DNA of 64,000 nucleotides, taken from the NCBI GenBank assembly GCA_019421015.1, contig JAHZGC010000002.1, positions 1 through 64,000 on the forward strand. Reading direction: 5' to 3'. A program made the translations under genes and the position numbers. Below the pieces are notes generated by a model. That model had not been told where the DNA came from, made no database searches, and saw nothing but the letters and a program-made list of their open reading frames with translations. Below, in pieces: positions 27,188 to 35,262 of the stretch. Numbering within the stretch: the stretch's first letter is position 1; each line of letters opens with the position of its first letter. The DNA comes from Coriobacteriaceae bacterium (GTDB taxonomy: Bacteria > Actinomycetota > Coriobacteriia > Coriobacteriales > UMGS124).

Positions 27188-27670
27188 TTAGATCTCGATG
27201 CTCGGGATCTCCGCGTGGGCGTCTCCGCCGGCGGCGTTGATGCCCGCCATGCGCCCGAAGGTCACGCAGCGGCCGTGGCCGATGCCGGCGACGAAGGTGG
27301 GGTAGTCGCCTGCGCCGAAGAAGTCGCCGGCGGCCGAGCCGCAGACGTAGAGCCCCTCGATGGGCTGGTCGTCCTCGTCGAGCACGCGGCACTGCAGGTC
27401 GGTGCGCAGGCCGCCGCACATGGTGAGCAGGCAGGCCTGCAGGTGGCCGGCGTAGAACGGCGGGTTCTTGACCGGGTAGAGGATCTCGGCGCGCTTGCCG
27501 AAGTCCTCGTCGTTGCCGTTGTCGCAGAGCTCGTTGTAGCGCTCGACCTCGGCCACGAACACGGCGGGGTCGCAGCCGATCTGCTCGGCCAGCTCCTCGA
27601 GCGTGTCGGCCTGGAAGGTCAGGCCGCTTTCGAGCTCGCCCTCCAGGGTCGCCTTCTGGGCGTCGATAGG
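27188..27670 (-). pseudogene. C-terminal remnant of a flavoprotein reductase
   Basis: About 160 codons encode the last part of a FAD_binding_2 protein: a TLEELAEQIGCDPAVFVAEV helix pair, NPPFYAGHLQACLLTMCGGL, and GLYVCGSAAGDFFGAGDYPT, the FAD-closing block. Homology begins abruptly at about 27670. There the sequence switches to a LuxR C-terminus on the other strand. The FAD Rossmann motif, signal and promoter are gone. Confidence 0.85.
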
Positions 27671-27674
27671 CCGG

Positions 27675-27839
27675 GGTTGCAACCGGGGTTCCATCGCCGA
27701 CGAGCACGGTGTGTCGCGCGAGACCGTGAAGACCCACATCGCCGGCATCTACCGCAAGGTCCACGTCCATTCGCACCAGGAGCTGATCGCCGCCCTCGAG
27801 GCGAGGGCGGCCCAGGTCGAGAAGGACGAGACGACGTAG
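27675..27839 (+). pseudogene. C-terminal remnant of a LuxR-family regulator
   Basis: About 55 codons read GSIADEHGVSRETVKTHIAG, then IYRKVHVHSHQELIAALEAR and the stop, the second half of a LuxR/GerE helix-turn-helix. The frame upstream is antisense to the flavoprotein remnant. The membrane domain and first HTH helix are missing. The two remnants point away from each other across a junction of fewer than ten bases. Confidence 0.8.
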
Positions 27840-27872
27840 GGGCGGGTGGGGTGGAGAGGGGAGATACCCTAT

Positions 27873-29141
27873 CTATGGCTTCAAACATCCCAGCGGCACC
27901 ACATATACCCCGTCCGGCCTGCGATAGGCATAGTGCGTGGGGGTGATGACCAGCAAAAACGACGGCGCGCCCATCACATCGTGGTCGATGCGCCCGGCGA
28001 GCTTGAGGAGGTTTGCAGCCCCCTCGTCCACGAGCGATGCGCCCAGCTTGACCTCCACCAGGCCCCAACGTCCGTCCCGAAGCACGACCGCGGCGTCGGC
28101 CTCGAGGCCCGTTGCGTCGCGGTAGTGGAACACATCCCCTTTGAGCGTCTGGGCGTAGACCCGTAAATCGCGCACGGCCATTGACTCGAACAGGAGGCCC
28201 AGGGTGGGAAGGTCTTTGAGCAGGATCGCGGGGCTGGCTCCAAGTGCGGCCACCGCTAGGGAGGGGTCAACGAAGTGCCTGGTGGGGGTGGTCGCTATCC
28301 GGGTCTTTGAGCGTAGCGACGGTGTCCAGGCCGGGAGGTCCTCAAAGACGTAGAGGGCTCGCAAGGCCGCCACATAGGAGTCCACCGTTCCGCGCGAGAG
28401 CTCGCTTTTTTGGGCCTTGATGGTTCCGCGAATGGTGGCCATGTCTGCTTGTGTGGCCGTGCACCGCGCGTAGGCCTGCATGATGAGGCGGGCGTACTGG
28501 GGATTTCTGCGGGCTCCGTCCACACGCGATACGTCTTCTTCGGCAACGGCCTCGATGTAGTCGTAGGCGGTTTCGAGCGCGTCTTCACCTCCGAGCACAA
28601 CGGCTGCCGGCCATCCCCCACGGCATAGCGAGTAGACCATGGGTTCCAGGTTTCCGGGCGCTGAGCCGCGTATCTCTCCACCGTCAAAGAGCGTCGAAAG
28701 CGAGACTTCGCCGCTGGACTCCTGCGATTCGAACAACGACATGGGTCTCATGGTGAGAAAAGAGAAGCGCCCTGTGCCCGAGTGCTTTGGACGCTCGTTG
28801 GCATGCAGGGGTGTTGCCGATCCCGTGAGGATAAAACGACTCTTTTCTCCGCTTTGATCGACGGCAAACCGTACGGCATCCCATAGTTGGGGGGCGACCT
28901 GCCACTCGTCGATGAGGTGCGGAGCCGCTCCATCCAAGAGCAACGACGGCTGGGCCTGCGCAGCAATCAGGTTGTTCTCGTAGCTGTTGGGGTCTTGCAT
29001 GTAGACGGCACTGTTTGCCTGTCGGGTACAGGTGGCGGTTTTGCCGCACCACTTTGCCCCGCGAACGAGGACTGCGCCCGAGCGATTGAGTTTTCCGGTG
29101 AGTTCTTGGTCGGCAAAGCGAGGTAGATAAGCGGAAGGCAA
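27873..29141 (-). CDS. DUF4143-type AAA ATPase (422 aa)
   Basis: GAVLVRGAKWCGKTATC holds a Walker A loop (28-35 from the chosen start). LLLDGAAPHLIDEWQ gives the Walker B region and ILTGSATPL sensor 1. The C-terminal DUF4143 part carries EADAAVVLRDGRWGLVEVKL, a PD-(D/E)xK-like strand. This family of stand-alone ATPases is widespread and of unclear function. The TTG at 29139-29141 (LPSAYLPRF) follows a well-placed GGAG. An upstream TTG would lie inside a direct repeat. It is divergent from the envelope-protein gene at 29356, and the spacer holds two 36-bp repeats. Confidence 0.85.
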   Translation of the reverse strand: MPSAYLPRFADQELTGKLNRSGAVLVRGAKWCGKTATCTRQANSAVYMQDPNSYENNLIAAQAQPSLLLDGAAPHLIDEWQVAPQLWDAVRFAVDQSGEKSRFILTGSATPLHANERPKHSGTGRFSFLTMRPMSLFESQESSGEVSLSTLFDGGEIRGSAPGNLEPMVYSLCRGGWPAAVVLGGEDALETAYDYIEAVAEEDVSRVDGARRNPQYARLIMQAYARCTATQADMATIRGTIKAQKSELSRGTVDSYVAALRALYVFEDLPAWTPSLRSKTRIATTPTRHFVDPSLAVAALGASPAILLKDLPTLGLLFESMAVRDLRVYAQTLKGDVFHYRDATGLEADAAVVLRDGRWGLVEVKLGASLVDEGAANLLKLAGRIDHDVMGAPSFLLVITPTHYAYRRPDGVYVVPLGCLKP

Positions 29142-29185
29142 GATAGCTCCAAAGCGTTGTAGTAAAATACCTGGTAAATAGCTCA

Positions 29186-29267
29186 ATTGTGCAGATTGCA
29201 GCGTTTCCGTTAGGCAGATTGTAGCACTTTCATTGTGCAGATTGCAGCGTTTCCGTTAGGCAGATTG
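29186..29267. repeat. Two 36-bp direct repeats in a divergent promoter region
   Basis: A 36-mer beginning ATTGTGCAGATTGCAGCG and ending TTAGGCAGATTG occurs at 29186-29221 and identically at 29232-29267, 46 bp apart. It lies between the ATPase and envelope-protein starts. GCAGATTG occurs twice in each copy, giving four spaced boxes. Confidence 0.85.
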
Positions 29268-29355
29268 CGGTCTGCCCCCTTCGCGCGCCGTCCTTCTCGC
29301 CCACGAACTGCGCTACACTGGGCAGCCACTCCAAAATAATCGGGAGGAGGCCCCC

Positions 29356-31260
29356 GTGCCCGAGGACGTACCCAACGCGGCCACCGCGACCGTCGCAACC
29401 ACTGAGCCCAATGTGCCCAATGCATCCACCGAGTTTGCCCCACCCACCGCGCCGGCGGACGCCCCCAGCGCGCCGTCGTCCGCGCGCTGGATAGCCTACC
29501 TCGTCAAATCCGCCGTGCTCATCGGCCTGCTGTACCTGTTCGCCCGCTGTGCGGGTATGCTGCCGCCGTTGGTCATCGCGTTGGTATGGGCGGTTCTGAG
29601 TGCCGTCTCGGCCGTGGGGCTTACCTACCACCGTGTGGTGCGCAAGACCCTCAAGCAGCACGAATACGCCGAGAAGGGCCTCCTCTCGCGGCTCAACAAC
29701 GGGCGTGTGGTCTGCCTTGTGGTGTCGTTTGCCGCCTCGGCCTGGTGCATGGCGGGGCTTATCCTCGAAGCGCCTACCTGGGATTTGGCCGAGTGGGTCC
29801 TCATGGCGGTCGCCATACCCCTCTACCTGGGCGTTTATCTGCTTGTGCAGCGCTGTCTGCGCCGTGAGTATAAGCCGGTGTACCGCGCTTCGAGGGTAAC
29901 GCTGCTCAGCTGCACAATCGCGGCCGTTCTGTTGGCTGCAGCCTATGCGGGCATCGGCCAGCTGCAGCCGGCCCAGACCTTCACCAGCGCGTCCGAGGCA
30001 TTCCTCTCGGTGGATCAGCCTTTCGAGAGCTCCCCGTCCGCCCTGGCAACCGAGGCGGGCACGATATATGCGCTGGTCGACGGCTTTGCGGCCTACGGCA
30101 CCGCGCGCGCAGCGGAAGCCTCGCCGGTCGGTTATGTCCTCTGCCGGGCGCTGCTGGTCTTCTCGGCCCTCTGCGGCGTTGCGAGCCTTCTGGGCCTGTG
30201 CTCCCTGCGCTGGTCCGAGCTCAAGCGTGTATTTCTGCCGCTCGATGCGGGTACCTCGCCGGATGCGGTGCCTACTCAGGTCGTGAAGCGCAACATCGTG
30301 GTGGCCGTCGTGCTGCCCGTCGCACTCGTGGGACTGTACACGGCGGCCGACTCCGCGGTTGCCAAGGCCGCCCAGACCCAGGAGTACACCGCGGCTCAGC
30401 TCTTCGTGCGCGACCAGGTTGACCTGGCCGTCTACGTGCTCGACGGCACTTACTACGAGTACCAGGCCGTGCAGGAGGCGCTCAACCAGGCCAAGCTCGA
30501 CGCGGCGGCGCTGGCCGAGGAGGCCCAGGCGACCCTGGTGCCGCTGATCAACGCCTCCTACGACGCGCGCGTCGCCAACGTCGACGCCTACCTGGACTGG
30601 TACTACAGCCTCCCAGCCGACTACGAGCGCTTGCTGAGCCTCATCACCGGCTCGGTGGAGGAGTTCGCGCAGGACCAGTTCGTGGCGCAGATCGAGGCCG
30701 GCGTCGACGACACCGCCTTCGAGGCCCAGCTCCAAACCTACTGGGACCGCGCCGAGGCCCTCAAAGACAACCTTATGGAGCAGATCGCCGAATGCGAGAT
30801 TGCCGGGATCCCGGAGTGGCTCCCCGAGGTAAAGGACGAGGTCACGGCCGACGCTTTGCTGGAGCCCCTTGAGCCGAGCGAGCAGTTTGCGAGCGCGGGC
30901 GAGCGCCTGCTGACCAGCGCCGGAACGGGCACGGCCGTGGGCGTGGGCACCGGCATCGCAGCAAAGAAGCTGGTAGGCAAGGTGGTGGAGAAGTCCTTCT
31001 TCAAGACGATCGTCTCCGAGATCACCAAGCGTCTGGGCTCCCGGGCCGTGGGGTCGGCGGTTGGCGGCGTTGTGGGTGCCGTGGGCGGTCCGGTTGGCGT
31101 CGTGGCGGGTGTTGCGGCCGGAGGGGCCGCAGGCGTCGGCGTGGACTACGGGCTGCTCAAGCTCGACGAGCTCTGGAACCGTGAGACCTACAAGGCCGAG
31201 GTCGTGCAGACCATCGAGGACGCCCGCGCCGAGATGCTCGCGGCGGTGGAGGGGGAGTAG
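29356..31260 (+). CDS. Large envelope protein with membrane segments and glycine zipper (634 aa)
   Basis: The GTG start follows GGGAGGAGGCCCCC. A disordered Ala/Pro/Thr-rich N-terminus (1-45) precedes several membrane spans (about 48-210), another near 255-280 and one near 315-335. A long, acidic, helical region follows (345-500; GTYYEYQAVQEALNQAKLDA and onward). A C-terminal glycine-zipper stretch (VGGVVGAVGGPVGVVAGVAA) resembles membrane-inserting helices. No catalytic motif is visible and I do not recognise the family. It stands alone and is divergent from a DUF4143 ATPase. A cell-envelope sensor or pore-like structural role is possible but unproven. Confidence 0.75.
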   Translation: MPEDVPNAATATVATTEPNVPNASTEFAPPTAPADAPSAPSSARWIAYLVKSAVLIGLLYLFARCAGMLPPLVIALVWAVLSAVSAVGLTYHRVVRKTLKQHEYAEKGLLSRLNNGRVVCLVVSFAASAWCMAGLILEAPTWDLAEWVLMAVAIPLYLGVYLLVQRCLRREYKPVYRASRVTLLSCTIAAVLLAAAYAGIGQLQPAQTFTSASEAFLSVDQPFESSPSALATEAGTIYALVDGFAAYGTARAAEASPVGYVLCRALLVFSALCGVASLLGLCSLRWSELKRVFLPLDAGTSPDAVPTQVVKRNIVVAVVLPVALVGLYTAADSAVAKAAQTQEYTAAQLFVRDQVDLAVYVLDGTYYEYQAVQEALNQAKLDAAALAEEAQATLVPLINASYDARVANVDAYLDWYYSLPADYERLLSLITGSVEEFAQDQFVAQIEAGVDDTAFEAQLQTYWDRAEALKDNLMEQIAECEIAGIPEWLPEVKDEVTADALLEPLEPSEQFASAGERLLTSAGTGTAVGVGTGIAAKKLVGKVVEKSFFKTIVSEITKRLGSRAVGSAVGGVVGAVGGPVGVVAGVAAGGAAGVGVDYGLLKLDELWNRETYKAEVVQTIEDARAEMLAAVEGE

Positions 31261-31311
31261 AGGACGCGTTCAGGGTAAAATCACCCACAGCCAAAAGGGG
31301 CGGTTTCGCGC

Positions 31312-31449
31312 GTGCGCGCCGACGTAGCGGAGGATTTGGGCTACGCCGAACCTGGCGATTTGGTCGTCGCCGCGACGAGCGAGCACGTCGAGGACGTTTG
31401 CAAGGCGGTCGATATCAAGAAGTCTATGCTCGAGAAGATGTTTGTTTAG
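31312..31449 (+). CDS. Very small ORF preceding the DUF3990 remnant (45 aa)
   Basis: GTG 31312 to TAG 31449 encodes VRADVAEDLGYAEPGDLVVA then an acidic-helical tail ending SMLEKMFV. Codon use looks genuine. Its stop codon is part of the TAGGAGGG ribosome-binding site of the next gene, implying coupling. It may be an antitoxin-like leader of the downstream module or the tail of a lost gene. No ribosome-binding site of its own is obvious, so the start is uncertain. Confidence 0.4.
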   Translation: MRADVAEDLGYAEPGDLVVAATSEHVEDVCKAVDIKKSMLEKMFV

Positions 31450-31459
31450 GAGGGCGGGA

Positions 31460-32116
31460 ATGGAAAAGCTGATTCTGTTTCACGGTGCTCCTGACAAAGT
31501 CGTAGTGCCAACATACGGTAGGGGCGAAGAAAAGCACGACTACGGCCGTGGTTTCTACCTTACCGGAAGCCTAGACCTTGCGAAGGAATGGGCAGTTTGC
31601 AGGCCTAGTTAAGTGAACGGCTGGGTTCATAAATATGAACTTGATACCAGTGATCTTAAAATCTTGGATTTTCAAAACGAGGGCGTTCTTCCTTGGCTTG
31701 CCGAGTTGATGAAGCATAGGGATGCGGCGGACTCCAAACGCTATCGCGTGCTCGCAAAGAAGTTTATCGATAAGTATGGCGTGGACACTGCCGGATTCGA
31801 TGTCATCAAGGGCTGGCGGGCGAATGCCTCCTATTTTTATATTGCCAGGGAATTCGTGCGGGACAATATCGACATGGACATTCTCGAAGAATTACTTTCT
31901 TTGGGAGATTTAGGCATCCAGTACTGCATTAAATCAGAGCTTGCGTACTCCAAGCTCCATGAGCTCGAAAGCGATTTGCAGGCTGTGCCCTACGAAGAGT
32001 TTAACGAGAGGTATAACTAGAGAGACGTTATTGCCAGGCGAAAGATGTGCGAACTTGTTGACTCCGACGCTAACCGTGTGACAAGGGTGTTCAGCACGCT
32101 ATTTGAGGAGCGATGA
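31460..32116 (+). pseudogene. DUF3990 (ADP-ribosyltransferase-like) gene with two in-frame stop codons
   Basis: ATG 31460 follows an excellent AGGAGGGCGGGA site. The frame reads MEKLILFHGAPDKVVVPTYG, then DYGRGFYLTGSLDLAKEWAV, the FHG...DFGxGFYlT...A.eWA signature of DUF3990. A TAA (31610-31612) interrupts it, then the same frame continues VNGWVHKYELDTSDLKILDF to YN, a TAG (32018-32020), and RDVIARRKMCELVDSDANRV to TGA 32114-32116. Both breaks are single codons with no shift, as if one GAA or CAA and one CAG had mutated. Intact length would be about 218 aa. It overlaps the next gene by ATGA. DUF3990 is grouped with ADP-ribosyltransferase folds. Confidence 0.8.
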
Positions 32117-32538
32117 CCATGGGGGCATATGCACAAGACTATCTAAACGATGTGGTCGAAAATCAAGGTAAGCTCTTTGATATCATCGCTCAAACCCACC
32201 CCGAGGCCGACACCGAGGATTTCATCAAGGCCTATATGGCAAGCAAGACGAGAAAAGGCATCGATGAGGGAAAAGCCTACGTTAATACCATGAGCGCCAA
32301 AGAGCTGTGGGCCTACTTTACCGAAACGGAAGGATATTCCCTGAAGCCCGGCAAGGCGCTTGATGGCTTTATGCCCGACTGGATTGGGGAGTTCTATGCC
32401 TACTATCAGTGGTATTACGATATCCCAAGCAGCGAAGTGCTGAAAGAGGTGCCGCTTGAGTTTTTAAAGAAGGCCTACTGCGGCTTGCATGACCTAGAGC
32501 TTGACCTAGCGGTGCAAAAGGTCGGCGGAGCGAAATGA
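32113..32538 (+). CDS. DUF3990-associated hypothetical protein (141 aa)
   Basis: The ATG at 32113 overlaps the stop of the DUF3990 remnant (ATGA), and its own TGA overlaps the NADAR start in the same way, so the three genes are translationally coupled. The protein is acidic and helical, with FYAYYQWYYDIPSSEVLKEV and a final AYCGLHDLELDLAVQKVG. I know no biochemical role. Small proteins of this kind recur beside DUF3990 genes, so it may be an immunity or targeting partner. There is no signal peptide or membrane segment. The ribosome-binding site is GAGGAG. Confidence 0.75.
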   Translation: MTMGAYAQDYLNDVVENQGKLFDIIAQTHPEADTEDFIKAYMASKTRKGIDEGKAYVNTMSAKELWAYFTETEGYSLKPGKALDGFMPDWIGEFYAYYQWYYDIPSSEVLKEVPLEFLKKAYCGLHDLELDLAVQKVGGAK

Positions 32539-33008
32539 GCATCGTCTGCTTTCATAATCCCGATGAAGACAACGGCTTCATGAGCAACTGGTATCTCTCG
32601 CGATTCGTTGTGGATGACATCGCGTTCTCTTCGGTGGAACAGTTCATGATGTACCGAAAGGCGGTCTGTTTCTGCGATGAACCTGCGGCGGAGCAGATAC
32701 TCGCCACAGACGATGTGGCTCGGATTAAGACGCTCGGAAGGCTTGTGTCAAACTACGATGAGGGCCTTTGGAACGGTGTTCGGCAAATCGTTGTCTACGA
32801 GGGACTTCTGGCGAAGTTCTCGCAAAACGATGATTTAAGAGGGCGACTAAAGGCAACTGGCGATTCGGTGCTGGCGGAATGTGCTGTACAAGACAAGATT
32901 TGGGGTACTGGCCTGTCGATGAAAGATCCCAATAGGTTTGATCAATCCAAATGGAAAGGCCAGAATTTGCTTGGGTATACCCTGATGATGGTGCGAGCTG
33001 CTACATAG
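32535..33008 (+). CDS. NADAR-domain protein (YbiA/RibX-like)
   Basis: At 157 aa it matches the NADAR domain from end to end: FMSNWYLSRFVVDDIAFSSV, EQFMMYRKAVCF, KTLGRLVSNYDEGLWN, AKFSQNDDLRGRLKATG and IWGTGLSMKDP ending GYTLMMVRA. NADAR enzymes cleave N-glycosidic bonds in riboflavin intermediates. Recent work on the superfamily shows that some reverse guanine ADP-ribosylation and act as antitoxins to DarT1-type toxins. Here it is the last gene of a coupled operon whose first gene is a DUF3990 ADP-ribosyltransferase-like toxin, so an antitoxin role is the natural inference. All conserved residues appear intact, unlike the toxin. Confidence 0.88.
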   Translation: MSIVCFHNPDEDNGFMSNWYLSRFVVDDIAFSSVEQFMMYRKAVCFCDEPAAEQILATDDVARIKTLGRLVSNYDEGLWNGVRQIVVYEGLLAKFSQNDDLRGRLKATGDSVLAECAVQDKIWGTGLSMKDPNRFDQSKWKGQNLLGYTLMMVRAAT

Positions 33009-33139
33009 AGCGTCTTGAGAACGCCTATGAGGATATTGACGGTCTGGTTGCGACCGGTAGGTATGCTTGGTGATACAAACGACGGCTCTTTGTGCCGCAA
33101 TATATGCTGGCGGTCGGCTCTTCAGGGTAGTGCAATTGT

Positions 33140-33459
33140 ATGCAGATGTTCAAGGACCGTCAGGGCGACTTCTGGAAGAGCTGCACGGGCAACCTCAACT
33201 TCGGTGCCGCCGAGGGCGACGGCATCAAGGCATGCCTGTGGGCCGGCGCATCACCAACGAGTCGATGGACGGCATCGTCACCGATGACGAGTACCGCGCG
33301 CTGACCCCCGAGGGAGAGGTCATCGAGGGCCTTTACGTGACCGGCAACGACTGCGGCTGCAACCACCTCGACAGCTATCCCAACCAGGGCGCCGGCACCT
33401 GCTGCGGCCGCAGCGCCGTAAACGGCATGCTCGTGGGCAAGGCTCTCGCCGCGAAGTAA
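33140..33459 (+). pseudogene. C-terminal remnant of a flavoprotein reductase, frameshifted
   Basis: One frame gives MQMFKDRQGDFWKSCTGNLN then FGAAEGDGIKACLWAGA. A second, from about 33238, gives RRITNESMDGIVTDDEYRAL and GLYVTGNDCGCNHLDSYPNQ, the FAD-closing block, ending at TAA 33457. The first frame is the internal GDGxxxxxxAGA helix, so the two parts also have a large internal deletion between them. It is a dead fragment beside the ADP-ribosylation module. Confidence 0.8.
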
Positions 33460-33487
33460 GAGGCGCGGTTAAGGCCAAGACGCAAGA

Positions 33488-33534
33488 GGGCGCGGCCCCG
33501 GGGCAACTGCCTTCTGGGGTCGCGCCCGTTTTTT
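33488..33534. terminator. Bidirectional terminator hairpin
   Basis: The stem GGGCGCGGCCCC / GGGGTCGCGCCC is followed by GTTTTTT, between a flavoprotein remnant (+) and the AlbA_2 gene (-). Confidence 0.75.
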
Positions 33535-33585
33535 GGAGCGCGTGAGACTGAGGTCCTCTGCTGGCCGTTCTTCGCCGGTTCGCCC

Positions 33586-35034
33586 TTAACGCCGCACGTA
33601 TCGGTAGGACTTGCCGATTCGTACGTGCTCCAACTCCCCGGCTTCCTCTAGGCCCTTGAGGCGTTTTTGGGCGGCACGGACGCTTAGCCCAAAGCGCTGG
33701 TTCAGGAGCGCGGCCGTTATAAAGCCGGCTTCGTTGCATGCTTCCAGGATAGTTGCGTTGTCGATGGGCTTAGTTGTCGCATGTTTTGCCGGAATAGCTT
33801 GCAGCGGGAGCTCCATGCGCACCTCAGCGGGGGCATGGGTCTCAAGAAGCAGGGGCTCCTGCCAGTCCATGGAGCGCCAGGTGGTAAAAATCTTGCAGAT
33901 CCCGCTGCCGGCCCGATCGATAACCCCTACCTGCCCAAAGATTCTCATAAGGGTGGGGTTGCGCGGCTCAGAGAGGCCGCCTTCTATGGCGACTGCGCGG
34001 TCGACCAGGAACGACCCCGAATTCGTGACGGTCAGCCGGTCGGGATGCAGCACGACGCGCACGGTGCTGCTGCTTCCGTAGTAGGCGTGTACCAGCGCGT
34101 TGGCCATCGCTTCGTGTACAGAGTCTTTGACGTCGTTTGACGATACGTGGCGCATGCCGGATGTGTCGACCTTAAAAGGCGTTGCGAGCGCGCGGTCGAT
34201 GCGGTTGGCGACTGTGAAGTAGAAATCGACCAGGTTTCCGCTCCAATCGCCGCTGGTGGATACCACGCGGTCGTCCCAGCGGAGCTCCCCCGATGTTTCC
34301 TGGCGGTAGTCCAGCAGGAAGTGTGGAAAGAGCGCTGTGATGTCGTATTCGTTTCCAAAGGCTAGCAGCCCGGCTCTGGTGGGGCGCAGAAGACCGTCGG
34401 CATCCTTGGCTGCCGCGCCGATGTGGTAAAGAAAATCGGCGTCGGTGTCGGATCGCCAGGGATGCGTGGGCTTGTCGGCGGCAAACAGGGCGCGATAGGA
34501 CGAGATTGTTTGGGAATTAAGGGAGTCGAGCGAAAGCTCGCGCAACGGCTGGCGATCGGCCGCGGGAATCGCGTCGTACTCCATGAGCCGGATATCGTCC
34601 TGACCGCATTGGATATCCGAGCTGCCGCGGCGTACGAACGCCACGAGAGCTTTCGCTCGACGGTTCCACACGGTAACCGGCCTGTCGGATCGTTCGGCAC
34701 GTGGTACCGTAATGATAACGACCGTGCTGTCGTTAATTTTGACCGAACGCACGCCGTCTGGCAGCATGACATCGCGGGAGACTTTGGACGGGTTGCGCAC
34801 AACATCCCAGAAGGCTTTGATGAGGGTATCCGCGTCGGGCACCCCTTGAATCGTAAAGACGGACGGCCGCCCCTCCTGTGCCTCTTCACGAACGCCAAGG
34901 ACGATTTCGCCGCCTTCGGTATTCGCGAACGCCGAATAGGTCTCCCAGATGTCCTCGGGGAGTCCGGCGAAGGCCTCTTTAAACTCTAGTTTTTGGTGCT
35001 CATGGAGGTTGTTGAGCTCGTTCATGAATGCCAT
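33586..35034 (-). CDS. AlbA_2/Schlafen-type DNA-binding regulator with HATPase and winged helix
   Basis: The N-terminus (HEHQKLEFKEAFAGLPEDIW, ETYSAFANTEGGEIVLGVRE) is the AlbA_2 domain (about 5-130). Residues about 240-390 resemble the C-terminal HATPase_c_4 domain (DSVHEAMANALVHAYYGSSS, NSGSFLVDR, GSGICKIF). The last 60 residues form a winged helix (FITAALLNQRFGLSVRAAQK). Such RecG-like regulators are common beside mobile or defence genes and probably act as ATP-responsive transcription factors. I take ATG 35034 (MAFMNELNN) with GAGGT before it. No target is evident. Confidence 0.85.
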   Translation of the reverse strand: MAFMNELNNLHEHQKLEFKEAFAGLPEDIWETYSAFANTEGGEIVLGVREEAQEGRPSVFTIQGVPDADTLIKAFWDVVRNPSKVSRDVMLPDGVRSVKINDSTVVIITVPRAERSDRPVTVWNRRAKALVAFVRRGSSDIQCGQDDIRLMEYDAIPAADRQPLRELSLDSLNSQTISSYRALFAADKPTHPWRSDTDADFLYHIGAAAKDADGLLRPTRAGLLAFGNEYDITALFPHFLLDYRQETSGELRWDDRVVSTSGDWSGNLVDFYFTVANRIDRALATPFKVDTSGMRHVSSNDVKDSVHEAMANALVHAYYGSSSTVRVVLHPDRLTVTNSGSFLVDRAVAIEGGLSEPRNPTLMRIFGQVGVIDRAGSGICKIFTTWRSMDWQEPLLLETHAPAEVRMELPLQAIPAKHATTKPIDNATILEACNEAGFITAALLNQRFGLSVRAAQKRLKGLEEAGELEHVRIGKSYRYVRR

Positions 35035-35130
35035 GGGCACCTCTTCTTTGCCGGTCGGTTGTCTCCCATAATACGCCCGATTATGGCTGGCTATGGCGGT
35101 ACTGCCCGGGATATCGACGTTCTCTATGAG

Positions 35131-35262
35131 CGTGTTTGCGCCCTGTTCGCGAACGGTTCGCGCACGGCTGCCCTGTTCGCGAACGGTTCGCGCACGGACG
35201 CCCGGTTCGCGAACGGTTCGCGCACGGACGCCCGGTTCGCGAACGGTTCGCGAACGGACGCC
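35131..35262. repeat. 30-bp tandem repeat abutting the nifJ stop codon
   Basis: About four and a half copies of a 30-mer, CGCACGGACGCCCGGTTCGC followed by GAACGGTTCG, end at the nifJ stop codon. Each unit contains the palindrome GTTCGCGAAC. In the 3' untranslated region of nifJ it would fold into successive hairpins. Confidence 0.9.

Noticed and set aside
31610..32020. Selenocysteine or pyrrolysine recoding of the DUF3990 stops
   Set aside because: One stop is TAA, which neither system uses, and there is no downstream structure or known requirement for a special residue there.
33009..33075. C-terminal continuation of the NADAR protein in another frame (YIERLENAYEDIDGLV)
   Set aside because: The NADAR domain already ends normally at the TAG. 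The short open run is suggestive but too small to call a frameshift.
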